The notes below the pieces were generated by a model. It ran no database searches. It saw only the letters and a list, made by a program, of their open reading frames with translations, and was not told the origin of the DNA. The translations under genes were made by a program, and so were the position numbers. A stretch of DNA of 64,000 nucleotides, from positions 1-64,000 of the forward strand of contig CAZTTG010000017.1 of assembly GCA_964615935.1 (NCBI GenBank), read 5' to 3'. Below, piece after piece: positions 37,907 through 46,600 of the stretch; the stretch's first letter is position 1, and every line of letters starts with the position of its first letter. Source of the DNA: CAZTTG01 sp964615935 (GTDB lineage Bacteria; Planctomycetota; UBA1135; GCA-002686595).

Positions 37907-39226
37907 CTACCCCTCGCGCATCACCCAGCGCAGGATGGTGCCCAGGCGGGGCGGCGTGCCCTGCATCAGGATGCCCACGCGGAAGACCCGGCTCCCGGCC
38001 CAGACGAAGAGCAGGGTGAAGGCCAGGACCCCGATCAGGCCGACGGTCGGCTGCCACAGCGGGACCCCGCCCGGGGTGCACTGCCGGATGAGCATCAGCA
38101 TCGGGGTGAAGGGCGGGAACAGGGAGAGCCCGGTGGCGAAAGCGCTCTCGGGGTGCATGACCACCGGCATCTGGACGAACATGGGGACGATCATCGGCAG
38201 CATGGCGGGCAGGCTCACCGCCTGGACCTCCGAGGCGTCGTTGCAGGCCGATCCCAGGGCGGCGAACACCGCGCCGAACATGAAGATCGCGGTGATCACC
38301 CAGGCGAAGAACCAGGGCAGGGCGTGGTACGGCACGAAGCCGCCCAGCTCCATGTGGCGGATGAGCAGGACCCCCAGGACGACGTAGACCGTGGCCGCGG
38401 TGAGCGAGACGCAGACCCCGCCGAGGAGCTTGCCCATCATGAACTCGAAGGGCTTGATGGAGCCCAGCATGACCTCGGCGATGCGCTGAGACTTCTCTTC
38501 CGTGACCGCGCCGAGCAGGGGCACGGCGCCCATGAGGAGCATGATGAAGAGTAGGAGCGGCAGGATCAGGGGCACCAGGATGGCCTCCGCCTCGCCCCGG
38601 CGCTCGGCGCTGGTGACCCCGCCCGTCTCGGGGTCGGCCGAGACCAGGCCCAGGCCCTCGGCGAAGGTCCAGTGGAAGAGATCCTCGATCTCCGAGGCGT
38701 CCACGCCCGCCTCGGCCAGCCGCAGGCGGCGCAGCTCGGCGTTGATCGGGTTGTCGATCCACTCCCGCACCTCGTCCAGGGCCGGGTTGCGGGCGTGGTA
38801 GGCGATGCGCGCCGTCTGAGGGCTGCGGCCGGGGTGCAGGATGCCCTCGCCGATCTCCGCGAAGGCGTGCAGCTCGCCCCGCCGGACCCGATCGGAGAGC
38901 GCCAACCTCTGCGCCTCGACCCCCTCGGCGTCCGGCTCGACCAGCTCGAGCAGATAGGCCGGTCTCAGCTTCTTTCCCGTCTCCTCGTCGTGCACCACCC
39001 GCTGGTTGCGCTCCTCGGCGGCCTGGACCAGGGCCTCGGCCACCAGGTGGGAGCGGTCCACCACAGCCACCCGCTTGTCGGTGGTGTCCACCCGGTCCTT
39101 GAGCAGCGCGAAGGCGATGGCGCTGCCGCCCATGAGGATGGGAGCCAGCACCAGGCCGACGATGAAGCCCTTGGTGCGGACCGTCGCCTTGTACTCCCGC
39201 CGGGCCACGCGGAGGATCTTACGCAT
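37907..39226 (-). CDS. ABC-2 type permease (NatB-like)
   Basis: A 439-residue membrane protein with one helix near the N-terminus (about 20-42), a large extracytoplasmic domain (about 45-205) and roughly five to six C-terminal helices (from about 215). This is the topology of NatB/ABC-2 exporters for sodium, antibiotics or peptides. The N-terminus MRKILRVARREYKATVRTKGF is typical. It overlaps the upstream ATPase gene by 8 bases, so the two are co-translated. Substrate unknown. Confidence 0.88.
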   Translation of the reverse strand: MRKILRVARREYKATVRTKGFIVGLVLAPILMGGSAIAFALLKDRVDTTDKRVAVVDRSHLVAEALVQAAEERNQRVVHDEETGKKLRPAYLLELVEPDAEGVEAQRLALSDRVRRGELHAFAEIGEGILHPGRSPQTARIAYHARNPALDEVREWIDNPINAELRRLRLAEAGVDASEIEDLFHWTFAEGLGLVSADPETGGVTSAERRGEAEAILVPLILPLLLFIMLLMGAVPLLGAVTEEKSQRIAEVMLGSIKPFEFMMGKLLGGVCVSLTAATVYVVLGVLLIRHMELGGFVPYHALPWFFAWVITAIFMFGAVFAALGSACNDASEVQAVSLPAMLPMIVPMFVQMPVVMHPESAFATGLSLFPPFTPMLMLIRQCTPGGVPLWQPTVGLIGVLAFTLLFVWAGSRVFRVGILMQGTPPRLGTILRWVMREG

Positions 39227-40130
39227 GCTCCACCCCCTGGGGCTCCGGCGCGGCGATCCGGACGAAGATGTCGTGCAGGGATGGTCGGGTCACCTCGAAG
39301 GAGAGCACGCGGGTCCCGGCCATGACCTCGGCCACGATCTCCTGCGGGTCGCGCTCCCCGCTCACCTGCAGCTCCACGACCTTGCCGAAGTCGTTGATAC
39401 GCTTGACCCCGGCCACGTCCCGCAGGCCGGCGGCGCCGTCCTCGGTGCGCAGGCGGATGGTGTCGCTGCCGTACTCGTCCTGGATCGAGCTCAGGGTGCC
39501 GTCCAGCACCTTGCGGCCCTTGAAGATCATGAAGATGAAGTCGCACATCCGCTCGGCCACGCCCATGTCGTGGGTGCTCAGGATGACCGAGGTGCCCTGG
39601 GCGTTCAGCTCCAGCACCGCCTCCCGGATGGCGTCGGCGTTGACCGGATCCAGGCCGGTGAAGGGCTCGTCCAGGATCACCAGATCGGGGCGAGAGACCA
39701 CCGTGGCGATGAACTGCACCTTCTGGCTCATGCCCTTGCTGAGGGCTTCCACCTTCTTTCCAGCCCAGTCGGCCAAACCCAGCTTCTCCAGCCAGGCGTC
39801 GACCTCGTGCCGCACCTCGGCGCCTTCCTTCAGGTACCCGTAGAACTCCAGGATCTCGCGTACCTTCATCTTCTTGTACAGGCCGCGCTCCTCCGGCATG
39901 TAGCCGATGCGGTCGGTGCAGGCCCCCTTCAGCTCCTCCCCGAAGACCCGGACGTCGCCCCGATCCGGGTAGAGGATGTTCATGATCATCCGCATGGTGG
40001 TGGTCTTGCCGGATCCGTTGGGCCCGATGAATCCGTAGACGCTGCCCTGCGGGACGGTCAGCGAGAGGTCGTCGACGGCGACGTGCTGGCCGAAGGTCTT
40101 GGTGACGTGGTGGATGTCTACCGCGTTCAT
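39219..40130 (-). CDS. ABC transporter ATP-binding protein (NatA-like)
   Basis: A 303-residue ATPase partner of the permease. Walker A is GPNGSGKT, the signature is LSKGMSQK, Walker B is LVILDEPFTGLDP, and the switch His is in STHDM. A C-terminal extension of about 85 residues follows, as in NatA-type exporters. The start is the ATG at 40130 (MNAVDIHHVTKTFG), where the ABC fold begins; an open frame runs further upstream without coding character. Confidence 0.92.
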   Translation of the reverse strand: MNAVDIHHVTKTFGQHVAVDDLSLTVPQGSVYGFIGPNGSGKTTTMRMIMNILYPDRGDVRVFGEELKGACTDRIGYMPEERGLYKKMKVREILEFYGYLKEGAEVRHEVDAWLEKLGLADWAGKKVEALSKGMSQKVQFIATVVSRPDLVILDEPFTGLDPVNADAIREAVLELNAQGTSVILSTHDMGVAERMCDFIFMIFKGRKVLDGTLSSIQDEYGSDTIRLRTEDGAAGLRDVAGVKRINDFGKVVELQVSGERDPQEIVAEVMAGTRVLSFEVTRPSLHDIFVRIAAPEPQGVEHA

Positions 40131-40493
40131 GGTGGGTCTTGGAGCGGGGAGAAGGGAGCGGTCGCGGGTTCGAGCCCGGTGCGCGAGGAGGCTCTTACAA
40201 TCCCGCAACTCCGGAGAGAGCGCCCGATCGGCGGAGCCGATTCGAGGGCACACCCTACGACGGCAGTCCGGATCGATTCACGCCGTTCTCCGGATAGCGC
40301 TCGCCGAGCCTTCCCCTGGCCGAGCGCCTGGCGGCGGGCGCGCGGCCGGAAGGGCTCGGTCCCAGGGGAACGCGTGTGATCCTCGAGACCTCCATCGGAG
40401 GGGAGCGAGTGAGGCTCTCGTGGAGGCGGCTCGGCGGCCCGCTGCGGCGGCCACCCCGGGGGACGCATCCGGTCGTGCGCGCCGCCAGTCCTG
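40131..40493. other. 363-base gap, no gene seen
   Basis: The spacer between the ABC operon and the truncated transporter holds no recognisable gene or clear terminator on either strand. Translations in all frames look random. It may hold the ABC operon promoter, but no convincing -35/-10 pair was found. Confidence 0.5.
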
Positions 40494-40982
40494 TCAGAGG
40501 CCGAGCCACATGACCGCACCGCCGGAGACGAGGATGGCGAAGCCGGCGAGGGCGTGAGCCCAGCGCTCGCAGCAGCGGAGAGACACGAGCTGCATGCCGC
40601 GCAGGAGGGCGAATGTCGTCAGCGTCATCGTGGCGATGGTCACGGCGCCGAAGACGGTGACGACCCCCACGATTCCCCAGAAACTGTGGGCGGCGGCGGG
40701 GACGATGAGTATCGGGATCAAGGGCTCACAGGGGCCAAGGACGAAGACGGTGAAGAGCATCCACGGAGTCAGGCTGCGCCCCTGCGCATCGGCGTGGACG
40801 TGCGAGTGGCCCTCGACGTGGGTGTGCTCGTGGTGGTGTACGGTGCCGTCGGCGTGTGTATGTCGGTGGGTGTGCCGGCGGTTGCGGATGCCCCGACGCA
40901 GACCCCAGGAGCCGTAGGCCAGGCCGAAGACGATCAGCGCCCAGGCGGCCCAATCTCCCCTCGCCGACTCGAATGCCTCCAT
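40494..40982 (-). pseudogene. 5'-truncated metal-transporter-like membrane protein with His-rich loop
   Basis: A 162-residue remnant. It begins in a transmembrane helix (WAAWALIVFGLAYGSWGLRR), continues with a cytoplasmic loop very rich in histidine (RRHTHRHTHADG and HEHTHVEGHSHVHAD), then GPCEPLIPILIVPAAAHS and two or three further helices. This matches the C-terminal half of UreH/TauE-like or nickel/cobalt-type transporters; the N-terminal helices that normally precede the His loop (estimated 90 residues) are missing. Its apparent start codon lies on the point where a fucosidase fragment begins on the other strand, so the loss is a rearrangement. Confidence 0.65.
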
Positions 40983-41562
40983 GTACTCGAGCGAATACGC
41001 CGACGCCAGCGGCGTGGGAGCGGCCCACGCGTGGGAGGAGAGCCGGGGGGTCGGCGGGTCCTACGGCTTCAATCGCGCCGAGGGCATCGACGACTACAAG
41101 AGCTCCGGCGAGCTGGTGCGCGAGCTCGTGGACGTGGTCAGCCGCGGCGGCAACCTGCTGCTCAACGTCGGCCCCACCGCCGATGGCCGCATCCCGGTGA
41201 TCATGCAGCAGCGGCTCGTCGACATCGGCGAGTGGCTGGCGGTCAACGGCGAGGCGATCTACGGCTCGGAGCCGTGGGAGCAGGCCGGCCCGAATCGCGG
41301 AGAGGACGGGTGCCTGTTCTTCACCACGAAGGGCGCGAAGCTGTATGTGATCTGCACGCGGTGGCCGCTGGGGACGCTCGAGCTGCGGGGGCTGGAGAGC
41401 TCGGCGAGCACGAGCGTGCGCCTGCTGGGCCATGAGGGAACCGTCGAGTGGAGGACGCAGGGGGACCGCCTCCTCATCGATCCACCCCCCGTCAACCCGG
41501 CCACGATGCCCTGCCGGCACGCCTGGGTGTTCGAGGTGGGGCCGCTCGCGCGGGCGCGCTAG
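40981..41562 (+). pseudogene. 5'-truncated alpha-L-fucosidase (GH29)
   Basis: A 193-residue C-terminal fragment of a family GH29 fucosidase. GVGGSYGFNRAEGIDDYKS, ELVDVVSRGGNLLLNVGPTADGRIP and RLVDIGEWLAVNGEAIYGSEPW are the highly conserved end of the catalytic barrel. A small C-terminal beta domain follows. About 300 N-terminal residues, including signal peptide and nucleophile, are absent. The apparent ATG at 40981 overlaps the ATG of the opposite truncated gene (CATG at 40980-40983), marking a junction of two unrelated broken genes. Not expected to be active. Confidence 0.85.
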
Positions 41563-41598
41563 CCGACGGGCCGTTCGCTCGGTTCCCGACCGCCTCCC

Positions 41599-42525
41599 TC
41601 ACTCCACCTGCGGCCGCGGAAGCAGCCCCGCCTCCGCGGCGATCTCGGGGACCTTCTGCTCCCACCCGATGGCCATCAGGTGGACGCCGTGCACGCCCTC
41701 GATCTCCCGCACCTCCTGGATCTGCTCCACGGCGATGCGGATGCCCTCGCGGGCGCGCTCCTTCTTCTCGACCCCCTTGACGCGGTCGAGGATCTCCTCG
41801 GGCACCCCGATGCCGCTGACCTTCGTGGCCATGTGCTTCGCCATGCCCAGCGACTTGAGGGGCGTGATGCCCGCCAGGATGTGGCAGCGCTCGTGCAATC
41901 CCAGATCCACCACCCGCCTCATGTACTCGCGGAAGCGACCCATGTCGTAGATGCACTGGGTCTGGATGAAGTCCGCGCCCGCGGCCACCTTCTTGGCCAG
42001 GCGGATGGGGCGGAAGTCGAAGGGGTCGCCGAAGGGGTTGGCGGCGGCGCCGATGAACATGCGGGGGTTGCCCTCGATCTCGTCCCCGCCCAGGATGCGG
42101 CCCTCCTCGCGCATGCCGCGGACCGCGCCCAGGAGCTGGATCGAGTCGATGTCGAAGACGTTCTTGGCGTCCGGCTGGTTGCCGAAGACCTGGTGGTCGC
42201 CCGAGAGGCACAGGAGGTTGCGGATGCCCAGGGCCCAGGCCCCGAAGACGTCGCTCTGCATGGCGATGCGATTGCGGTCCCGGCACACCATCTGCATCAC
42301 CGGCTCCAGCCCCAGGTCGAGCAGGAGCTTGCTGGCGACCAGGGAGGACATCCGCACGATCGAGGTCTGGTTGTCGGTGACGTTCACCGCGTCCACATGA
42401 CCCAGGAGGTGGCCCGCCTTCTCCTCGATCACCGACGCGTCGGCCCCCCGGGGAGGACCGCACTCCCCGGTCAGGGCGAACTCGCCCCGCTCGAGCACCC
42501 GCTCCAGCCGGCTGCCGTTCTTCAC
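41599..42525 (-). CDS. metF: 5,10-methylenetetrahydrofolate reductase
   Basis: A 308-residue flavin TIM-barrel enzyme reducing methylene-THF to methyl-THF (or the reverse). Family marks are GEFALTGECGPPRGAD near the start, VDAVNVTDNQTSIVRMS, LCLSGDHQVFGNQPDAK, and ADFIQTQCIYDMGRF. The GTG start at 42525 overlaps the metV stop (GTGA). Its position at the end of hdrCBA-mvhD-metV-metF identifies it as the catalytic subunit of an Hdr-linked MetFV complex rather than a stand-alone NAD(P)H enzyme. It is cytoplasmic, and reductant should arrive through MetV/MvhD/HdrA. Confidence 0.93.
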   Translation of the reverse strand: MKNGSRLERVLERGEFALTGECGPPRGADASVIEEKAGHLLGHVDAVNVTDNQTSIVRMSSLVASKLLLDLGLEPVMQMVCRDRNRIAMQSDVFGAWALGIRNLLCLSGDHQVFGNQPDAKNVFDIDSIQLLGAVRGMREEGRILGGDEIEGNPRMFIGAAANPFGDPFDFRPIRLAKKVAAGADFIQTQCIYDMGRFREYMRRVVDLGLHERCHILAGITPLKSLGMAKHMATKVSGIGVPEEILDRVKGVEKKERAREGIRIAVEQIQEVREIEGVHGVHLMAIGWEQKVPEIAAEAGLLPRPQVE

Positions 42526-43190
42526 GCCTGCTGGTCCTTCCTCGAGATCCGGCGGGGACCGCCGTCCCGGCTGGTGCTCCAGCTCTTCGGCGGGCGGATG
42601 TCGACCAGCCGCTCCACCCGCCCCAGGGCCTGCATGCGGTCCCAGATGAGCTGCCAGGCGCACTCGGTCTCCGCGTCCACCTCGCAGTGACCCTCGGCGC
42701 TGCCGCCGCAGGGGCCGTTCAGCAGGCTCTTGCTGCAGCGCGCGATGGGGCAGATGCCGCCCGTCTCGGCCAGCAGGCAGTCCCCGCAGGACTGGCAGTA
42801 CTCGGCCCACTCGCCCAGGTCGAGGTTGACCCCGCAGAAGTCGGTGTTCACCGCCGGGACCACGCGCAGGGGCTCGTGCTGCAGGGCCAGGTACTGCACC
42901 CCGATGCCGCAGGCCATGGAGATCACGAGCTCCCGGTCCTCGAGCTGCTCCTTCAGCGGCTCCAGGTACTCCCGATCGCACTGGCGCTCCACCGTGGCCT
43001 CGCCCACCTCCAGCTCCAGGCCGCGGAGCCTGGCGGCCATCCGCAGCTCGGCGGCCAGGATGCCCACCTCCTTCTCGCCCCCGGCCATGCACACCGCGAC
43101 GCAGGTGCCGCAGCCCGCCACCAGGACCTTGCGGGCGCCCTCGAGCGAGTCGAGGATCTCCTCCAGGGGCTTTCGCTGACCGACGATCAT
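42522..43190 (-). CDS. metV: MetV, Fe-S/zinc subunit of the methylene-THF reductase complex
   Basis: A 222-residue methylene-THF reductase C-terminal-type protein. The N-terminal half has GCGTCVAVCMAGG and ELVISMACGIGVQYLA. The C-terminal half is a cysteine cluster region with YCQSCGDCLLAETGGICPIARCSKSLLNGPCGG and GHCEV. In acetogens MetV is the obligatory partner of MetF and links it to HdrABC-MvhD. Start and stop codons overlap the neighbours (ATGA upstream, GTGA downstream), so stoichiometric co-translation is likely. Confidence 0.9.
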   Translation of the reverse strand: MIVGQRKPLEEILDSLEGARKVLVAGCGTCVAVCMAGGEKEVGILAAELRMAARLRGLELEVGEATVERQCDREYLEPLKEQLEDRELVISMACGIGVQYLALQHEPLRVVPAVNTDFCGVNLDLGEWAEYCQSCGDCLLAETGGICPIARCSKSLLNGPCGGSAEGHCEVDAETECAWQLIWDRMQALGRVERLVDIRPPKSWSTSRDGGPRRISRKDQQA

Positions 43191-43666
43191 CTCGCGACTC
43201 CCTTCTCGCGCTCGGCTCCCGGGCCGCACTCGGGGCCCCCTCCGGTCCTCAGGGGGTTGGGCCCCAGCCTGACCACGCGCTCGCTCATCTCCTCGACCAC
43301 CTCCACCCACAGGCGAGCCTGCGACGCGCCCACGTGGAAGAACTCCACCCGATCCGGGTGCAGGCCGATCTCCTCCAGCAGGCCCTTGACCCCCGGCACC
43401 ATGGCCCGGGCCCGGAGGTTGCCCCCCTGGAAGTGGCAGTCGCCGGGCTGGCAGCCCGAGACGAAGACCGCGTCGGCCCCCTCCTCCAGCGCCCGCAGGA
43501 TCATGACCGGCTCCGAGCGGCCGGTGCAGGGCAGGCGGACGACCCGCACGCCGGCCGGATACCGCAGCCGCAGCGAGCCGGCCAGGTCGGCCGCCGCATA
43601 CGAGCAGTACTCGCACGCGAAGGCGATGATCCGCGGCTCGAGGGCCGGCGCTCCGGCTTCGCTCAT
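43187..43666 (-). CDS. mvhD: MvhD-family [2Fe-2S] electron-transfer subunit
   Basis: A 159-residue protein of the methyl-viologen-reducing hydrogenase delta family. ACEYCSYAAADLAG, RLPCTGR and VSGCQPGDCHFQGGN contain the cluster-binding cysteines. It passes electrons between an outside donor or acceptor and HdrA in bifurcating complexes. No hydrogenase large or small subunit is nearby, so the partner is probably MetV. Both ends overlap neighbours by 4 bases. Confidence 0.92.
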   Translation of the reverse strand: MSEAGAPALEPRIIAFACEYCSYAAADLAGSLRLRYPAGVRVVRLPCTGRSEPVMILRALEEGADAVFVSGCQPGDCHFQGGNLRARAMVPGVKGLLEEIGLHPDRVEFFHVGASQARLWVEVVEEMSERVVRLGPNPLRTGGGPECGPGAEREKGVAR

Positions 43667-46600
43667 GGCCTCGCCCCCACCTGGGCCGCGATCTGGCGGT
43701 CGTCGATGTGGTGCGCGGTGATGGCCTGGCGCGGGCAGGCGGCCGCGCAGGCGCCGCAACCCTGGCAGGAGGCCGCCTCGATCCGCGCCGCGCCGTCGAC
43801 GATCTCGGGCACGCCGAAGGGGCACACCCGCACGCAGGTCAGGCAGGCGGCGCAGCGCTCGCCGTCCACCTCGGAGGTCTGCCCGGAGACGAAGAGCCGG
43901 TCCCTCGAGAGGACCGTGCCGGCCCGGCCGGCGGCTCCTCGTGCCTGGAGGATGACCTCGTCCGGGGACTTGGGACCGTGGGCCAGGCCGCACAGGAAGA
44001 AGCCGTCGCTGGCGAAGTCCAGGGGCCGCAGCTTGGCGTGGGCCTCGAGAAAGAAGCCGTCCTCGCCCAGCGGCAGCTTCAGGGTGTGGCTCAGCTCGGC
44101 GGCCTCGGGATCGGGCCCCAGGCCGGTGCTCAGGAGGACGAGATCGGGGCGCAGGAGCAGGTCCCGGCCCAGCACCGGCTCGCGGACGCGGACCTCGAGG
44201 GAGCCGTCGTCCCCGCTCACCACGGGTCGATCCTCGGGCTCGTAGCGGATGAAGCGCACGCCCCGGCGGCGGGCCTCGGCGTAGAGCCGCTCGGCCAGAC
44301 CGAAGGTCCGCACGTCGCGGTAGAGGACGGTCACGGGAGCGCCGGGCCGCTCACGTCGGATCCGAAGCGCGGTGCGAACCGCCTCGGTGCAGCAGGTGCG
44401 GCCGCAGTGGGGGTAGTCGTCCTCGCGGGATCCGGCGCACTGGATCATCACCACCCCGCCGTCGCCCGGCTCGAGGCGGCCGTCGCCGACGCGCTCCTCG
44501 TACTGGTGGCGGGTCATCACCCGATCGCTCTCGCCCAGGCGGTACTGCCCGTGGGGAAGGCGCTCGGCCGCCCCGGTGGCGACCAGGGTGACGCCGTGCC
44601 GCACCTGGATCGCGCCGGAGGGCGTCTCGACGGTGGACTCGAAGCGGCCGACGCAGCCGCCCGTGGCCACCACCCTCGATCCGGTCAGCACCTCGACCCG
44701 CGGGTGGGAGCGCACGCGGCGCTCGAGGCCTTCCAGGTGCTCGTGCGGGTCCGCTCCATCGAGGTCGAAGCGCAGCCGCCGCAGCCTCCCCCCGAGCCGC
44801 TCCTCGCGCTCCACGAGAGTCACCTCGAAGCCCGCCTCGGCCAGGGAGTCGGCGGCCGTCAGGCCCGCCAGTCCCCCGCCGATCACCAGCGCGCGGCGGA
44901 CGACCGGGTAGGGTCTCTCGGCCAGGGGCTCGAGGGCCGCGGCCCGGCGGACGGCCATGGAGACGAGATCCCGGGCCTTGCGGTTGGCGGCGTCGATGTC
45001 GTCGAAGTGCACCCACGAGCACTGGTCGCGGATGTTGGCCATCTCGAAAAGGTAGGGGTTGAGGCCCGCCGCGCGGCAGGTGTCCCGGAAGAGCCGCTCG
45101 TGCGTCCGGGGCGTGCACGAGGCGACCACCACGCGGTTGAGGTCGTGCTCCTCGACGGCCCGCACGATCTCCTCCTGGGTGTCGGTCGAGCAGGTGTAGA
45201 GGTTCTCCTCGGCGAAGGCCACCTGCGGGAGCCCCCGGGCGTGCTCGACGATCGCGGGCACGTCCACCACGCCGGCGATGTTGGCGCCGCAGCGGCACAC
45301 GAAGACCCCCACCCGCGGCTCGAGGCCGGCGACGGGCTTCTGCGGCGGCCAGCCCCGCTCGGAGATCAGCGCGCCCCGCGCCTCGCGCAGGAGCTCCGAG
45401 CAGCGGGCCGCCGCGCTGGAGGCGCTGGTCACCGACTCGGGGATGTCCCGCGGCCCCTCGGCGGCGCCGGCGACGAAGACCCCCGGCCGGGCGGTCGAGC
45501 CGGGATCGAGGGAGCGGGCGACCGCGAAGCCGCATGGCTGCAGCTCGATCCCGACGGTGGCGGCGAGCTCGCGCGCCGATTCAGGGGGCGCGAGGCCGGT
45601 GGAGAGGACCAGGAGATCGAAGCGGTCGGTCTGCAGCCTCCCCGCCGCGTCCACCCAGCGAATCTCCAGGTCGCGCGTCTCGGGGACCTCGTCCACGCGC
45701 GAGACCATGGAGCGCTCGTAGCGAACCCCCCAGCGGTTCCGGGCCCGGTCGTAGAAGCCCTCGAAGCCCTTGCCGTGGGCGCGGACGTCCATGAAGAAGA
45801 TCCAGGCCTGCGCCTCGGGCTCGTGCTCGCGGGTGACGATGGCCTGCTTGGTGGCCGCCATGCAGCACACCGCCGAGCACCAGTCGCGCCCGCCGCGCCG
45901 GTCGCGGCTGCCGATGCACTGGATCCACGCCACCCTCCGGGGCACCTCGCCGTCCGAGGGGCGCTGGACCCGACCGCCGGTGGGCCCCGAGGCGCTGAGG
46001 AGCCGCTCGTACTCGAGGCCGGTCACGACGTTGGCGTGCCGGCCGTAGCCGAGCTCGCCGAGCGAGCCGGCGTTGATCTCCTCGAAGCCGGGCGCCAGCA
46101 CGACCGCGCCCACCTCCACCACCTCGTCCTCGGCCCTCTCCAGGTGGTTCACCGCACCGGCCTCGCAGGCCTCGACGCAGCGGTAGCACTCCGCGCAGGC
46201 GCCGCAGGCGAGACACCTCTCGGCCTCGTAGCGCACCTGCTCCTCGGTGAGGCCCCGGGCGACCTCCTCGAAGCCTTCACACCGCTTCTCCGGATCGATG
46301 CGCGACTCCTTCGCCCGAGGCATCGCGGTCGCGCCCTCGGCTCGCCCCTCCGCCTGCGGCGCCAGCCCTCCCCACTCCCGCTCGAGCCGACCGCCGCCGA
46401 GGAAGGCCAGGATCGAGGCCGCGGCGCGCTGGCCGTGGGCCACGGCCTCGATCGCGCTCCGGGGTCCGCTGACGGCGTCGCCGCCCGCGAACACGCCGGG
46501 AATCGAGGTCTCGAGCGAGTGGGGATCGGCGGCGATCCAGCCGCGGCGCAGCTCGAGCCCCGGGTGGCCGAGGCTCGCCTCGTCCAGGGCCTGGCCGATG

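Noticed and set aside
40127..40519. 130-codon minus-strand frame in the ABC/transporter gap
   Set aside because: Arg/Pro/Gly-rich random-looking translation with no motif or ribosome-binding site.
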